This document shows, piece after piece, positions 24,857-33,044 of a DNA stretch of 55,599 bases; within the stretch, counting starts at the first letter, position 1; every line of letters starts with the position of its first letter. The DNA comes from Candidatus Heteroclostridium caecigallinarum (GTDB lineage: Bacteria > Bacillota > Clostridia > Christensenellales > CAG-314), in contig CAJFSP010000008.1 of NCBI GenBank assembly GCA_904419725.1, positions 1 to 55,599 on the forward strand, written 5' to 3'. Made by a program: the position numbers and the translations under genes. The notes beneath the pieces are model-generated. The model had not been told where the DNA came from. It did not search any database and worked only from the letters and a program-made list of their open reading frames with translations.

Positions 24857-24931
24857 TGGAGCGGAGGACGGGAGTCGAACCCGCGAAAACCGGCTTGGGA
24901 AGCCGGCGTAATACCGTTATACGACCTCCGC
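24857..24931 (-). tRNA. tRNA-Gly (anticodon CCC)
   Basis: A complete cloverleaf with encoded CCA on the minus strand: acceptor GCGGAGG / CCTCCGC, anticodon stem CCGGC / GCCGG with loop TTCCCAA, T arm GCGGG-TTCGACT-CCCGT. Its promoter lies over the end of the upstream NifK-like gene. Confidence 0.96.
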
Positions 24932-24960
24932 GTGAATCCCGATTCAATCGGGATGTATCA

Positions 24961-24989
24961 GTTATAACAAAGTCCGGCGGTTTTGTCAA
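24961..24989 (-). promoter_or_regulatory. Promoter of tRNA-Gly
   Basis: On the minus strand, TTGACA (24989-24984), 17 bp and TATAAC (24966-24961). The -35 box overlaps the stop codon of the NifK-like gene. Confidence 0.7.
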
Positions 24990-26152
24990 TTTTTTGCCGC
25001 CACAAGCGCCGCGGAGAGTTTTTCAAACAGTCTGTACGCCCCCTCAACGCCGCAAAAAGCGTCGGCGAGCGGCGTCAGCAGACGAAATCCGCCCCCGCTG
25101 TAAGCCACGGCGGCAGAGTTTGGGAAATAGCGGCATATTTCGCCGTAAGTGAAAATAATTTCGTCACTGCCTTTATATCTGTCCACAAAGTCGTTTATAT
25201 CAATATATTCATATTCCGTGCCATGGTGCGAACAGAAATATTTTCCGTCCGCGCCTGCGGCGTTGAAACAATCTTTGATTTTATCCAGTGTGTCGGCGCC
25301 TGCAAAACATATCACGCGCCGCCCGGTGGCTTCGACGATATTCGCGACCCTTGTCAGCACATCGTGATACACGGCGTCAGGCTCCGGTGAAAATCTTTTG
25401 CCGGTCAGCGCCGCCGCCGCGCCGAGAAAATCATCAACGGATTTTTTGCTCATGGCGTTAAAGACGATGTAAGGCATGCCGAAATTTTCTTTCAGGTATT
25501 CCGCCGCCTCCAGCGCCGCCCGTGAGGCAACGACGTTGAACTCCGCCGACGTAAGGCGCGCGCACTCTTCCACAGACATCGCAAGATTGTCGGCGTTGAC
25601 GCTTATGCCTGTTTTTTTCAGCAGAGCGGCAATGCTACGGTGATTGTTTTTTTGTTCCAGGCAGTTAAAGCCGCCAAGAATATTTGCCGTGTTTTTTCGT
25701 TTTTCGCGTTTAACGGCGTATTTCCTGACAAGCGCGGTCCAGAAACCAACCGCGCCCTCGAAAAAATCGGCGTCGAGTTTGAGATTTACATAAAAAACAG
25801 CGGCGCCGACCTCTCTTTCCAAATTTTCCGCCAGCGCTTTCAGGTCAAAGCCCAGCACCGCCCCAAGTGACGACGGCATAAGAAATATATTGTCGAAACC
25901 GCCGTTCTTTATTTCGCGGGCGGCGGCGAACAGCGCCGCGTCGCAACCAAGCGCCAGCGAAGTTTCGTCAAGAGAGGCCGAAAACGCCCCGCCGTGATAT
26001 TCCGTCAGGTCGACATAACCGATATGTCCGAGATTGTACACTGCGTGCCCCGCCGTGGAAAAATCCAGAACGGCAAGGTCTTTTACCGATAAAGCGTTTA
26101 TAAAAGTCTGTGAGCGCCCTGTAATGAGCGCGGCGTATTTGTTTACAGGCAT
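24986..26152 (-). CDS. NifK-like (nitrogenase component 1 superfamily) subunit lacking cluster cysteines
   Basis: The 388-residue product has the three-Rossmann layout of NifD/NifK/BchN/BchB proteins. The N-terminal part has GHAVYNLGHIGYVDLTEYHGG. A superfamily-like stretch SLDETSLALGCDAALFAAAREI is followed by NIFLMPSSLGAVLGFDL, and GGFN, FGMPYIVFNAMS and GRRVICFAGADT lie further on. The cysteines that bind the P-cluster or 4Fe-4S cluster in relatives are replaced (Ser94/Ser95 at the third position, and none in the first block). It overlaps the NifD-like gene by 10 bp. GGAG precedes the start at 26152. It is probably the non-ligating partner in a D-K heterodimer. The substrate is unknown. 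Confidence 0.75.
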   Translation of the reverse strand: MPVNKYAALITGRSQTFINALSVKDLAVLDFSTAGHAVYNLGHIGYVDLTEYHGGAFSASLDETSLALGCDAALFAAAREIKNGGFDNIFLMPSSLGAVLGFDLKALAENLEREVGAAVFYVNLKLDADFFEGAVGFWTALVRKYAVKREKRKNTANILGGFNCLEQKNNHRSIAALLKKTGISVNADNLAMSVEECARLTSAEFNVVASRAALEAAEYLKENFGMPYIVFNAMSKKSVDDFLGAAAALTGKRFSPEPDAVYHDVLTRVANIVEATGRRVICFAGADTLDKIKDCFNAAGADGKYFCSHHGTEYEYIDINDFVDRYKGSDEIIFTYGEICRYFPNSAAVAYSGGGFRLLTPLADAFCGVEGAYRLFEKLSAALVAAKN

Positions 26153-27138
26153 GATTTCTCCGTATGATTCAAAGCGGCGCAAAGTTTATCGAAGCCGTTT
26201 TTGCCGGCGAGTTCGCCGTCGGCGGACGAATAGTCGAGCAGCGTTGTTCCGTCCGGCGGCGGGTCGGCGTAGTCAAGCGACACCGCCACGTTTCCCAGAT
26301 TGCGGCAAGCCAAGTAACTCACGGCGTTGTAGTCGGCAAAGCACACCGCCCTGACGTCGGCGCCCAGCGAGCGCAAAAAGGCCGCGACTCCGTAAGCCGA
26401 GCGTCCCATGACCGTCACGGGCTTTCTTTTTTCGGCAATACGGCAGGCGATTTCTGCGGCGCGCCTGAGCCGCGCTTTATCCAAGCCGAGCGCGGCGGCG
26501 TTTTCGTTGTAGAAATCGATGCCGTGTATATTCACGTTATCGATGACGTTCACTCCGCCGATTTCCGAAAGAGCCGGCAAAAAATCACGGTTATTGACGA
26601 TGTGCGTGGCGGCGGACAGTTTTTTCCGCAGCGCCGCCAGGCTTGTTTCGCGCCCGTCCCAAAACGCGGTGCCGCTTTTAGGTCCGTCAGTCATTTTAAG
26701 CAGGCTTTTATACACCTTGCCCATTATGTCGTAAGGCGAAATCCCCTCAAAATCGGGTGTCTTGACGACGACGGCGCCTTTTATCTCTTCAAGCGGCGTC
26801 ATGTCGGGATTCATCACCGACGGCACGCAGGTTACAAGACACACCGTGGTCAGACCGTTGGCACACACATCAGCGAGCGCGGCCGCCGCGGCGGACATAT
26901 CGCCGAAGACTATTTCACGGTCGGTGAGCGTGTAAGAACGGTTTATTCGCGGCGGTTCGAACACGACTTTGCCGCTGTAAAAGGCGCACTCGCCCACACC
27001 GAGCACAAAAACGTTCACGTCGTCAAGGCGCCAAAGTTCTTCGAGAGCCACGTCCATGGCGCAGTGACTCGCACAAAAAACGTCGTGTGACGTGACGACA
27101 CGCCTTTTTTTGAGTTTTTCGCACGGAATATAACTCAT
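26143..27138 (-). CDS. NifD-like (nitrogenase component 1 superfamily) subunit with cluster cysteines
   Basis: The 331-residue product is shorter than NifD (about 480). Recognisable features are [15 protein letters not shown] (C22, C26), [13 protein letters not shown] (C51), the superfamily element [22 protein letters not shown] and [20 protein letters not shown] (C104). C22 or C26, C51 and C104 sit where relatives hold the bridging cluster. The C-terminal half has [12 protein letters not shown] and a last Rossmann unit. The FeMo-cofactor ligands of true nitrogenase (a late Cys and His) are not evident. It overlaps the NifH-like gene by 4 bp and the NifK-like gene by 10 bp, so the three are translationally coupled. 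A reductase of unknown substrate is inferred. Confidence 0.78.
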   Translation of the reverse strand: MSYIPCEKLKKRRVVTSHDVFCASHCAMDVALEELWRLDDVNVFVLGVGECAFYSGKVVFEPPRINRSYTLTDREIVFGDMSAAAAALADVCANGLTTVCLVTCVPSVMNPDMTPLEEIKGAVVVKTPDFEGISPYDIMGKVYKSLLKMTDGPKSGTAFWDGRETSLAALRKKLSAATHIVNNRDFLPALSEIGGVNVIDNVNIHGIDFYNENAAALGLDKARLRRAAEIACRIAEKRKPVTVMGRSAYGVAAFLRSLGADVRAVCFADYNAVSYLACRNLGNVAVSLDYADPPPDGTTLLDYSSADGELAGKNGFDKLCAALNHTEKSCL

Positions 27139-27875
27139 AACGCAACCATCTCCGCCAGTTTCATATAGAGCCGACTCATTTCGCTGTCAGGGAATGCCTC
27201 CACTACGGTTTTGCCGAGCGCTTCCGCCGCCTGCACGGTCTTGTCCCTCGGAATGGTAAACACAACTTTTGTGCCCATCTCCTCCGCCGCTTTCCTCGTC
27301 AGTTCGTCTTCGCCCTCTATGTTTTTTTTGTTGAGAATCAATCCTTTCAAAACGGCATAACCGGTTTTGCCCACGTTTTTCACGGCGCGGGCGATGTTAT
27401 CCGCCGCGTAAAGCGACATCATTTCACCCGACGTAACAATGTAAAGCTGGTCGGCGTAGCCGTTTCTGATTGGCATGGCGAAACCGCCGCACACCACGTC
27501 GCCAAGCACGTCGTAAAGCACGAAATCCGGCTTGTATTTTTCGTATATTTTAAGTTCGTCGACCTTTTCGAAAGCCGAAATTATCCCCCTGCCGGCACAG
27601 CCCGTACCGGGCAGCGGACCACCCGCTTCAAGGCAATAGACGCCCAGCGGACTTTTGTAAATAAAACCCGCTTCATCGTTGTCGTCACCGCGGCGCATGA
27701 CGTCCAGCACGGTATCCATTCTTTTGCCGCCGTGGTGATTAATGGTCGAATCGGCTTTCGGGTCGCAGCCGAACTGGAACACCGAAAACCCCTTCCTCGC
27801 CAACGCCGCCGCGAGGTTTGAGACCGTGGTGGATTTGCCTATGCCGCCCTTGCCGTAAAACGCTATTCTTTTCAT
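27135..27875 (-). CDS. NifH-like reductase (nitrogenase iron protein family)
   Basis: This ATP-dependent electron donor for component 1 proteins is well conserved. It has P-loop [20 protein letters not shown] (switch region), the first cluster Cys in [12 protein letters not shown] with the following Arg, the second in [16 protein letters not shown], and [23 protein letters not shown]. The two cysteines would bridge one 4Fe-4S cluster between two monomers. The 246 residues are slightly short of NifH. The start at 27875 has AGGAGAG at correct spacing. A frame extending to 27902 has none. It is first of the H-D-K trio and follows a hairpin that separates it from the lipoprotein gene. Confidence 0.92.
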   Translation of the reverse strand: MKRIAFYGKGGIGKSTTVSNLAAALARKGFSVFQFGCDPKADSTINHHGGKRMDTVLDVMRRGDDNDEAGFIYKSPLGVYCLEAGGPLPGTGCAGRGIISAFEKVDELKIYEKYKPDFVLYDVLGDVVCGGFAMPIRNGYADQLYIVTSGEMMSLYAADNIARAVKNVGKTGYAVLKGLILNKKNIEGEDELTRKAAEEMGTKVVFTIPRDKTVQAAEALGKTVVEAFPDSEMSRLYMKLAEMVAL

Positions 27876-27907
27876 GACTCTCCTTTTTTTGTCAAAACAC
27901 ACTCAAA

Positions 27908-27933
27908 GCGCGCACCCGAAAACGGGTGTGCGC
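27908..27933 (-). other. Inter-cistronic hairpin before the NifH-like gene
   Basis: GCGCGCACCCG-AAAA-CGGGTGTGCGC forms an 11 bp stem with one wobble pair. The T run after it on the minus strand is poor (CTTTGAGTGTGTTTT). It may be a partial attenuator, or an RNA processing or stability element that gives different levels of the extracellular and Nif-like parts. Confidence 0.55.
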
Positions 27934-27970
27934 CTTGCGTGAGCATTTATTATTTCATCGGCGTGCCGCC

Positions 27971-30900
27971 TTATGACAGCAGCGCTTCTATTTCCTCCAC
28001 GATTGTGGAACCTACGTCTGAAATCGTGTAGAAATTATCTGGTTGCGGCCAGCTCACGCCGTCTACAATCTGAACGACTCCGTTTCCGATTATTGTGATA
28101 CCCATATCACCGCCAGACATGCCGATAATCCGCGCGAGAGCGCTCTGAACCGACTCGTCGGCATTGCCGTCCGCACCGACAGGAGTATATCTGCTGTAAG
28201 AAATTTCATTCCAATCGTCGTAATAGGCCTGCCAGTTGTCCGCCGAAACGGCTTTAACCGACGCGAAATCAGGCACAACGTCGCTTATGGAATCGGCGAC
28301 AACGCCGTCAACATACACCAAACCGCCCGCTTTGTACTCTCCTTCGATAAAGTAAAGTTCGCGCACCTGGCCGTTTTTCAGTATATAGCCGTAATCGCCG
28401 TTGAAATAATAGTTTTCCGTTCTGTAAATCACCGAGCCGTCATACAAATCGGTTACCGTAAAGTTTCCGCCAAGCGTTTGCAACGAATTATACACTTCCT
28501 GAGCGCTGACGCGCAGTTCGTCTGAATTGATAATCGTTTCCAAAGCGCTGACGACGCTGTCACCGCTGTCAACTGTGCCTATATTGCTGAAAGTAACGGT
28601 GCAAATCACGTCGGTTCTGCCGGCGGCCGCCGCCTGCAACGCACTGACGCCGTCCGACGGCGTGATTACATCAATGCCGTCATAAACTTTTACGGTAAGC
28701 GCGTCGCCGTCAAGGATAAGACTGAAACCGTAAGCGCCGTCTATGCCGTAAATAAAGTCAAGCCAATCGGTATCGGTGCTGAACCATTCGTTACCGTTGC
28801 CGATACGCACCATATCGCCAGACAGCCAGCCCAGTCCGTTAATGCCGACATGCGTGAAATTTTGTGCGATTGTGTCGCGTCCCGTTCTGAAACACGCGCT
28901 GCCTATAACAACTTGCCCGTCGCTGACGGTAAACTCATGCACAAGGCCTTCAATAATGATGTAACCTTTATTTTCAGCCTGGGAATAAAAGTATTTCCTG
29001 TCTTTGAAAATATTTTTGTTTTGGCCGCTTCCGCTGTCCACGGTGTAAGTATAGCCCGACACCGCAAGACCCATGTATTCGCCGAGACCGTCACAGAATG
29101 TATCGTCTATCCATGTCTGTATACTGCTGCCGGTTGTGCCGTTTGTTTCAAAAGAAACAGACTCCAACTCGCTGTGGCGGCCGTTAAGCATTTTGACAAG
29201 CGCCTGGCTCTCTGTCAGCGAGATTTCCGTTTCTTTGTCGAGAATATCTTTGACATAACTTCTCACGGCATCGAAGGCGGCGTAACTTTCCGCCGTATAT
29301 TGACCGTCGTCGTTATTAACCGAGGCAACGCCGTTATAAGCCGTTTGCAGTTCGCCGGAAATGTCGGCTTTTTCAAGCAGATTGTTTTTTGCCGTAAGCA
29401 AGTCGTCATACAGCTGGTCGATTTGCTCCTGCGTGGCGTTTTGTGCTGCGTTTTTGGCGTTTGTCAGCGCCGCCGTGAAGGCGTTGAAACTGTCGGCCGT
29501 ATAAGTTTCGCCCGTTATGACGTCGCACTCGCTTATAAGCGCGTTAAGAGCCGAAGTATCGGTTACTTCCACAAGCCCTTCTATCGCCGCATTGATTGCG
29601 GCCACGGCGGCGTCAACGTCTTCTTTGGTATAGCCGGCGCTTTCTTTAAGTTGACGCGCCGCCGTCACGGCGGTTTCAAGAGCGGCGTAACTTGCCTGCG
29701 TGTAATTTGCTTTTGTAAACATTTCGGCGTGGGTTATCGCGTTGTCCAGCAACGCGGTATCAGCCGCCGTAGCTACCGTTTTCATGCCGTTTATGGCGCT
29801 TTCAAGCGCTGATGAAGCGGCTGAAATCTCCTGCGCGGCAGGCGATTGGCTTGCCGCTACTTCGCGGGCGGCGGCGAGAGCGGCTTCCAGAGCCTGTCTG
29901 CTTGTCTGTGTATATTGCGAAGCGTAGTTCGCCTGCTGCGTGATGCCCGTCGCCTCGGTTATCAGATCCTGAAGCGCTTCGAGCGATTGAAGGTTGTCGA
30001 AATAGTCCTCAAAAGCGGCCACGGTGTACTCCGTGCCGTAAAAATCGCTGTAATTGGTAAGCACCGCTCTCAGCAGAACGCCCTCTCTGTTAGGATGGGT
30101 CGAAGTGCTGAACGTCTGCCACAGCGTGAGCACAAGGTCGCCGTTCACGTTTTCGCTTATGGAAACGGCGGCGATGTTTTCAGGCTCCGCCGTGTCGGCT
30201 ATGTCGAAAAACCGCACCAAGAACTGCGCCAGTCCCTCGTTTTGCGACAGGTCTATATAATACTCGTCGGTGCCGTCTCTCAAAACAAAATCGTTGTAAT
30301 TTGAAATAATAAATTCACCGAAATTGATGTCTTCCATCGTGTAGTCCGACAGTTTGTCGCCGAGCGTCACCGCGCCGTCCTGAATAGTCACGTTATACAT
30401 ACCGTCCGTCAGATTCACCAGCCCCTTGCTTTGATATGTTGTGTACCAATACTGGTTGCCGTTGTCGTCATACACGGCGGAAACGCTCCACTCCGGTTCG
30501 GCTCCGTCAAGACCTTGACTGCCGGAGGTATATACGTCGAATTTAACGCCGTATCTTCCTTCGACGGAATATAAATCGTCAAGACCGCTCAGCACCGAAC
30601 GCGGTTTGCCCTCTGTTTCATAGTCGGGATTCGCCGTTTTGTATTCTTCGATTTTGTCAATGACGGTGGTCCCAACGCCGGTTACGGTGTAAGTCAAAAT
30701 GTTATCCGCCGCCGTGTCGCCGTACAGGCACACACGCAGATACTCTTGCGCGCCTTCCGCGACCAGCTCGAGGCTGACTCCTCTTATTTCATTTTTAAGC
30801 TGCGTGTCGAAATCATAGCCCGAAAGCGCCGTCATGGCGAATATCTCTATGGCGTTTTCGTTTGTGGAAGAATAAACGCCGCTGCCGTCACCGTCCACAA

Positions 30901-31576
30901 AGTCATAAGCCGAGTCGATGAGATAACTCTCGTTTTTGAAAATCGCCAGACCGTAACTCATGGCGTTGCCGGCGCGCCACATTTCGTCGTCAAACAGATA
31001 AACCATCGGGCTGCCGTTTGTTTTGAAATACACACCGCCCATTTTGACTTCACCGTCGCCGTCATAAGACCACTCGTGAATATATCCGTCATACGCCGTG
31101 ACGCCGCTTTGCGTTTTTTCAGAATAGCGCGACGTTTGCGTATAATACGCTTTATATTCCACAGGCGAGCCGTCCCCGCCTTTATAGTCGCTTACGTTGA
31201 CGGTATAGTTGTCGCCTACTGCTTCAAGCCACGCCGTGAGCAGAGCCAACCCCGTATCGACGGAAGACGACGCCCTTGTCAGCCCGTCCACAGCCGCGTT
31301 GAGATTGGCTAGAGCATCGTCAACCTCGTCCTGCGTGGCGCCGTCGTCTTCATTGACGGAAACAGCGGCGCTCAAAGCGTTTTGAAGCGCCGTCCACGAC
31401 GCGGACGTGTAAACGCCGTCGTCGTTATCGGCATAAGTCGTTTGAACGTATTCGATGCGCGCGTTGAGGTCTGTTTTGTCCGCGCCGTTGCCGCACGCGG
31501 CAAACAGAAAAGCGCAGGACATCACCAGCAGCGCCGACAATACGATGAAAAAACCTCGTCTTGTTTTTACTGACAT
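27971..31576 (-). CDS. Large surface lipoprotein with FIVAR-like repeats
   Basis: The 1201-residue lipoprotein (lipobox LFAAC, C28) alternates helical FIVAR-type modules with beta-rich domains. FIVAR-like modules are seen near 35-95, 540-610, 610-675, 675-740 and 745-805. Typical is YTADSFNAFTAALTNAKNA...LLTAKNNL. A beta-rich domain at about 105-310 (EYKAYYTQTSRYSEKTQ...GYIHEWSYDGDG) has related copies near 330-530, 820-1000 and 1010-1195. Shared motifs are a tyrosine pair before YYF, then a GYI strand, and a closing TVTGVGTTVIDKIEE-type end. The C-terminus again ends DVGSTIVEEIEALLS. It is anchored outside the membrane. Binding of a ligand or cell wall is inferred; the ligand is unknown. It lies between the importer and the Nif-like genes. 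Confidence 0.85.
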   Translation of the reverse strand: MSVKTRRGFFIVLSALLVMSCAFLFAACGNGADKTDLNARIEYVQTTYADNDDGVYTSASWTALQNALSAAVSVNEDDGATQDEVDDALANLNAAVDGLTRASSSVDTGLALLTAWLEAVGDNYTVNVSDYKGGDGSPVEYKAYYTQTSRYSEKTQSGVTAYDGYIHEWSYDGDGEVKMGGVYFKTNGSPMVYLFDDEMWRAGNAMSYGLAIFKNESYLIDSAYDFVDGDGSGVYSSTNENAIEIFAMTALSGYDFDTQLKNEIRGVSLELVAEGAQEYLRVCLYGDTAADNILTYTVTGVGTTVIDKIEEYKTANPDYETEGKPRSVLSGLDDLYSVEGRYGVKFDVYTSGSQGLDGAEPEWSVSAVYDDNGNQYWYTTYQSKGLVNLTDGMYNVTIQDGAVTLGDKLSDYTMEDINFGEFIISNYNDFVLRDGTDEYYIDLSQNEGLAQFLVRFFDIADTAEPENIAAVSISENVNGDLVLTLWQTFSTSTHPNREGVLLRAVLTNYSDFYGTEYTVAAFEDYFDNLQSLEALQDLITEATGITQQANYASQYTQTSRQALEAALAAAREVAASQSPAAQEISAASSALESAINGMKTVATAADTALLDNAITHAEMFTKANYTQASYAALETAVTAARQLKESAGYTKEDVDAAVAAINAAIEGLVEVTDTSALNALISECDVITGETYTADSFNAFTAALTNAKNAAQNATQEQIDQLYDDLLTAKNNLLEKADISGELQTAYNGVASVNNDDGQYTAESYAAFDAVRSYVKDILDKETEISLTESQALVKMLNGRHSELESVSFETNGTTGSSIQTWIDDTFCDGLGEYMGLAVSGYTYTVDSGSGQNKNIFKDRKYFYSQAENKGYIIIEGLVHEFTVSDGQVVIGSACFRTGRDTIAQNFTHVGINGLGWLSGDMVRIGNGNEWFSTDTDWLDFIYGIDGAYGFSLILDGDALTVKVYDGIDVITPSDGVSALQAAAAGRTDVICTVTFSNIGTVDSGDSVVSALETIINSDELRVSAQEVYNSLQTLGGNFTVTDLYDGSVIYRTENYYFNGDYGYILKNGQVRELYFIEGEYKAGGLVYVDGVVADSISDVVPDFASVKAVSADNWQAYYDDWNEISYSRYTPVGADGNADESVQSALARIIGMSGGDMGITIIGNGVVQIVDGVSWPQPDNFYTISDVGSTIVEEIEALLS

Positions 31577-31607
31577 ATCTTTAATCTCCTTGTGATATTT
31601 TTGTATA

Positions 31608-33044
31608 TTAACCCGCGCGGCAGAAGATTACGCCGTAGATTCCGCTGTCCAGAGGACGGCTCTGCACGAGAAAAACGTCGTATTCCTCAAACTCCGCCGT
31701 GATAATATCGTATATTTCGTCAACAGTTTGTTCCCCCTCGAGGCGGAACTCCACCATTGTGTTTGTCAAGGTTTGTTTTTGCGATTCTACGGCTTCGAGA
31801 ACGGCGGCAAGACCGTCCGCCGAAGAAATCACGAGATTTTGTAAGTTGCCGCTTACATTTATCGCGGTAAAAGCCCAGTAATCGAAAGGTTCCGTCTCCA
31901 CCGCCGCCTTTATTTCGGGAAACATTCCCGAGTCGTATGTCCAGCCGTCGCCCAGCGACGTGTCAACCGACGTAAGAAACATGTTGTACTGCGGCACTAT
32001 TTTGACGTCGGGATTTTCCTCATCGCCGAAATTCATTTCCGCCGAGCCGTATGTGGCGCATGAAAGATACCACTTGCCGTCAAGGTTGACATAGTTATAC
32101 GAATGCCCCTGAAAATCGTCGTTGAAATCGGTGACGCGCACCGCCTCGATCCCTTCCATCGCGGCCAGCAGACAGTACGCTTTCGCCTTGCCGTCGCACA
32201 CTGCAAATCTGTTGAAAAACACTCCTTCGAGATAATAGCACTGCGCGCGGTAAGCCTCGCCCCCGCCGTCGTTCGCGGTCGCCCTGTCATAGCGCACTTC
32301 GCAGGTCAGAAAGTTGTAAATCGCTTTGAGTTTTTCATAGTCGGTCATATCGTCGGACACAATCCGGCGCAGCACGTCTTTCGCCTCGCGGTATATTTTT
32401 TCCGCGGCGCTTCCGGCCGTCGGAACGGGTCTGTATCCGTGCTCGGCGGCATACCACAACTGCTCGCCCGTCGTAACCGCCACAGAGCGCGCGGCGCTCA
32501 TTATAGCGAAAGAATCGTAATCCGATGCCCGTTTGTTGAGATTGGGATTGTAATCAAACGGCAAGATAAATTCCGCCGAAGTATCGATTATGTCAGGCTC
32601 CTTGTCGGCGATGGCGGTCGGACGCAGTGTGAGCGTGATGATTTTGTAATCGTTGTAATACTCTCTCCCCAGCGACAGCGGATAGACGTCGGCAAGTTCA
32701 GTCAAATCTCTCAGCCCGCTGAATTCGCGGAATATGCTCTCTATGCCGCCGGCGTATCCGTCGGAGATTTCAAACGCCGTTTCTTCGCTTATGCGGTAAA
32801 ACGCCAGCCAGTCCATGGCGTAAATGAAATCGCCGCTGTTTTCTATAATTCTGCCGGGGTTCGGCAAATCAGTCTGTCCGAAACTGTCGGCGAATGTCAG
32901 AGAAGAAACGATTTCATCTCTGCCAGTCCCACCGTCATGTTCGTCGGGCGGCTGGCAAGCCGCCAGCGCCCCGAGCGACAGCAGCATAACCAGCACGAAC
33001 AAACCGACAATTATCGTTTTTTTGTCAGCTGAAAAGAAACGCAT
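31608..33044 (-). CDS. Transglutaminase-fold lipoprotein, second copy
   Basis: The 478-residue lipoprotein (lipobox LAAC) has an N-terminal unknown region and a transglutaminase-like core in the middle: MTDYEKLKAIYNFLTCEVRYD, then FAVCDGKAKAYCLLAAMEGIEAVRV with the nucleophile-type Cys, then GHSYNYVNLDGKWYL with the His. The third catalytic residue, normally Asp in a WY-x-V-D-x-T motif, is replaced: the sequence reads WYLSCATYG. It may therefore be inactive or use another chemistry. The C-terminus pairs with that of the neighbouring copy. It overlaps that copy by 20 bp and precedes the FIVAR lipoprotein by 31 bp. The role in the operon is unknown. Confidence 0.85.
   Translation of the reverse strand: MRFFSADKKTIIVGLFVLVMLLSLGALAACQPPDEHDGGTGRDEIVSSLTFADSFGQTDLPNPGRIIENSGDFIYAMDWLAFYRISEETAFEISDGYAGGIESIFREFSGLRDLTELADVYPLSLGREYYNDYKIITLTLRPTAIADKEPDIIDTSAEFILPFDYNPNLNKRASDYDSFAIMSAARSVAVTTGEQLWYAAEHGYRPVPTAGSAAEKIYREAKDVLRRIVSDDMTDYEKLKAIYNFLTCEVRYDRATANDGGGEAYRAQCYYLEGVFFNRFAVCDGKAKAYCLLAAMEGIEAVRVTDFNDDFQGHSYNYVNLDGKWYLSCATYGSAEMNFGDEENPDVKIVPQYNMFLTSVDTSLGDGWTYDSGMFPEIKAAVETEPFDYWAFTAINVSGNLQNLVISSADGLAAVLEAVESQKQTLTNTMVEFRLEGEQTVDEIYDIITAEFEEYDVFLVQSRPLDSGIYGVIFCRAG

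Noticed and set aside
24700..25152. A 150-codon frame through the tandem repeats and tRNA-Gly
   Set aside because: It is the translation of repeat units and of a tRNA (ERRTGVEPAKTGLGSR), not a gene.
24986..27875. A true nitrogenase
   Set aside because: The D and K proteins are too short, the FeMo-cofactor ligands are not evident, the K-like protein lacks cluster cysteines, and there are no nifB, nifE, nifN or nifV genes in the window.
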